Assembly: GCA_900552345.1 (NCBI GenBank)
Contig: URZN01000072.1
Coordinates: 1 to 6,353 of the forward strand
Source of the DNA: an uncultured Collinsella sp.
GTDB lineage: Bacteria > Actinomycetota > Coriobacteriia > Coriobacteriales > Coriobacteriaceae
Direction: 5' to 3'
DNA length: 6,353 bases
Part shown: piece by piece, positions 6,159-6,353 of the stretch
Layout of the letters: each line of letters opens with the position of its first letter
Numbering within the stretch: position 1 is the stretch's first letter
Notes under the pieces: model-generated
The model's database searches: none
What the model was told of the DNA's origin: nothing
The model's input: the letters and a program-made list of their open reading frames with translations, nothing else
Program-made: the position numbers and the translations under genes

Positions 6159-6353
6159 GGCGACGCTCCCAGCGAGCCAACTTAATCGTCACCAGCGTGA
6201 GCGCCCAGGCCACAAGCGAGAACGCGGCGCCCACTGCACCCACGTACGCAATGCCAACGCCGCTTACCACGGCGCCGCCTACCGCGGTGCCAAACGAAAT
6301 GCCGACGTTAAACGCCATGGGCTCAACCGAACTCGCGAGTACCATCGACTTGG
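6151..6353 (-). CDS. Probable MFS transporter, C-terminal part only
   Basis: The last 67 codons, including the stop, of a gene that enters from the right edge; the reading frame stays open to the window end. The visible protein has two hydrophobic segments separated by a short loop, preceded by EPMAFNVGISFGTAVGGAVV, and ends in a basic tail (KLARWERRRG). A small-residue-rich, NVG-containing helix followed by a last helix and a positive cytoplasmic tail is typical of helices 11 and 12 of major facilitator superfamily exporters of the drug or sugar-efflux type. The ATG at 6345 is internal to the open frame and need not be the start. The gene reads in the same direction as the GH4-PTS cassette but is separated from it by 243 bp with a possible terminator and a promoter, so it is probably not in the operon. 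Substrate cannot be told, and a different polytopic membrane protein is possible. Confidence 0.7.
   Translation of the reverse strand, partial: KSMVLASSVEPMAFNVGISFGTAVGGAVVSGVGIAYVGAVGAAFSLVAWALTLVTIKLARWERRRG

Overview
The window looks like a carbohydrate-utilisation locus of a moderately GC-rich actinobacterium. Composition, codon use and the repeated phosphotransferase (PTS) plus family GH4 glycosidase gene pairs would fit a gut member of the Coriobacteriia such as Collinsella. That assignment is inferred from style and was not tested by a database search.

Layout from left to right: (1) the 3' end of a family GH4 6-phospho-alpha-glucosidase gene on the + strand (1-261); (2) a gap holding a GC-rich hairpin (291-321), then a complete PTS EIICB gene of the glucose/alpha-glucoside family on + (344-1906); (3) a strong, nearly symmetric terminator (1908-1988) between convergent units; (4) a RpiR-family regulator (HTH plus SIS domain) on - (2099-2899); (5) a hairpin (2916-2955), then a second EIICB gene on - (2977-4557); (6) a complete GH4 6-phospho-alpha-glucosidase on - (4582-5907); (7) a 243-bp intergenic region with a candidate promoter, a near-perfect 31-bp dyad that looks like an operator, and a 5'-leader inverted repeat; (8) the 3' end of a probable MFS transporter gene on -, running off the right edge.

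The core is therefore two paralogous GH4-PTS cassettes facing each other tail to tail, with one RpiR regulator at the 3' end of the right cassette. The gene content (GH4 + RpiR + EIICB) matches the Bacillus subtilis maltose set malA/glvA, malR/glvR and malP/glvC. The expected pathway is uptake and phosphorylation of maltose or related alpha-glucosides by EIICB, then NAD+/Mn2+-dependent cleavage of the 6-phospho-alpha-glucoside by GH4 to glucose 6-phosphate plus glucose (or another sugar). Neither EIICB carries an IIA domain, so phosphate must come from an IIA protein encoded elsewhere. The SIS domain of the regulator probably senses a phosphosugar of this pathway.

I found no mobile element, CRISPR array, tRNA or rRNA, and nothing that looks like a wholly new system. 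The most interesting parts are the mirrored paralogous cassettes, the operator-like dyad and the hairpins at gene junctions.
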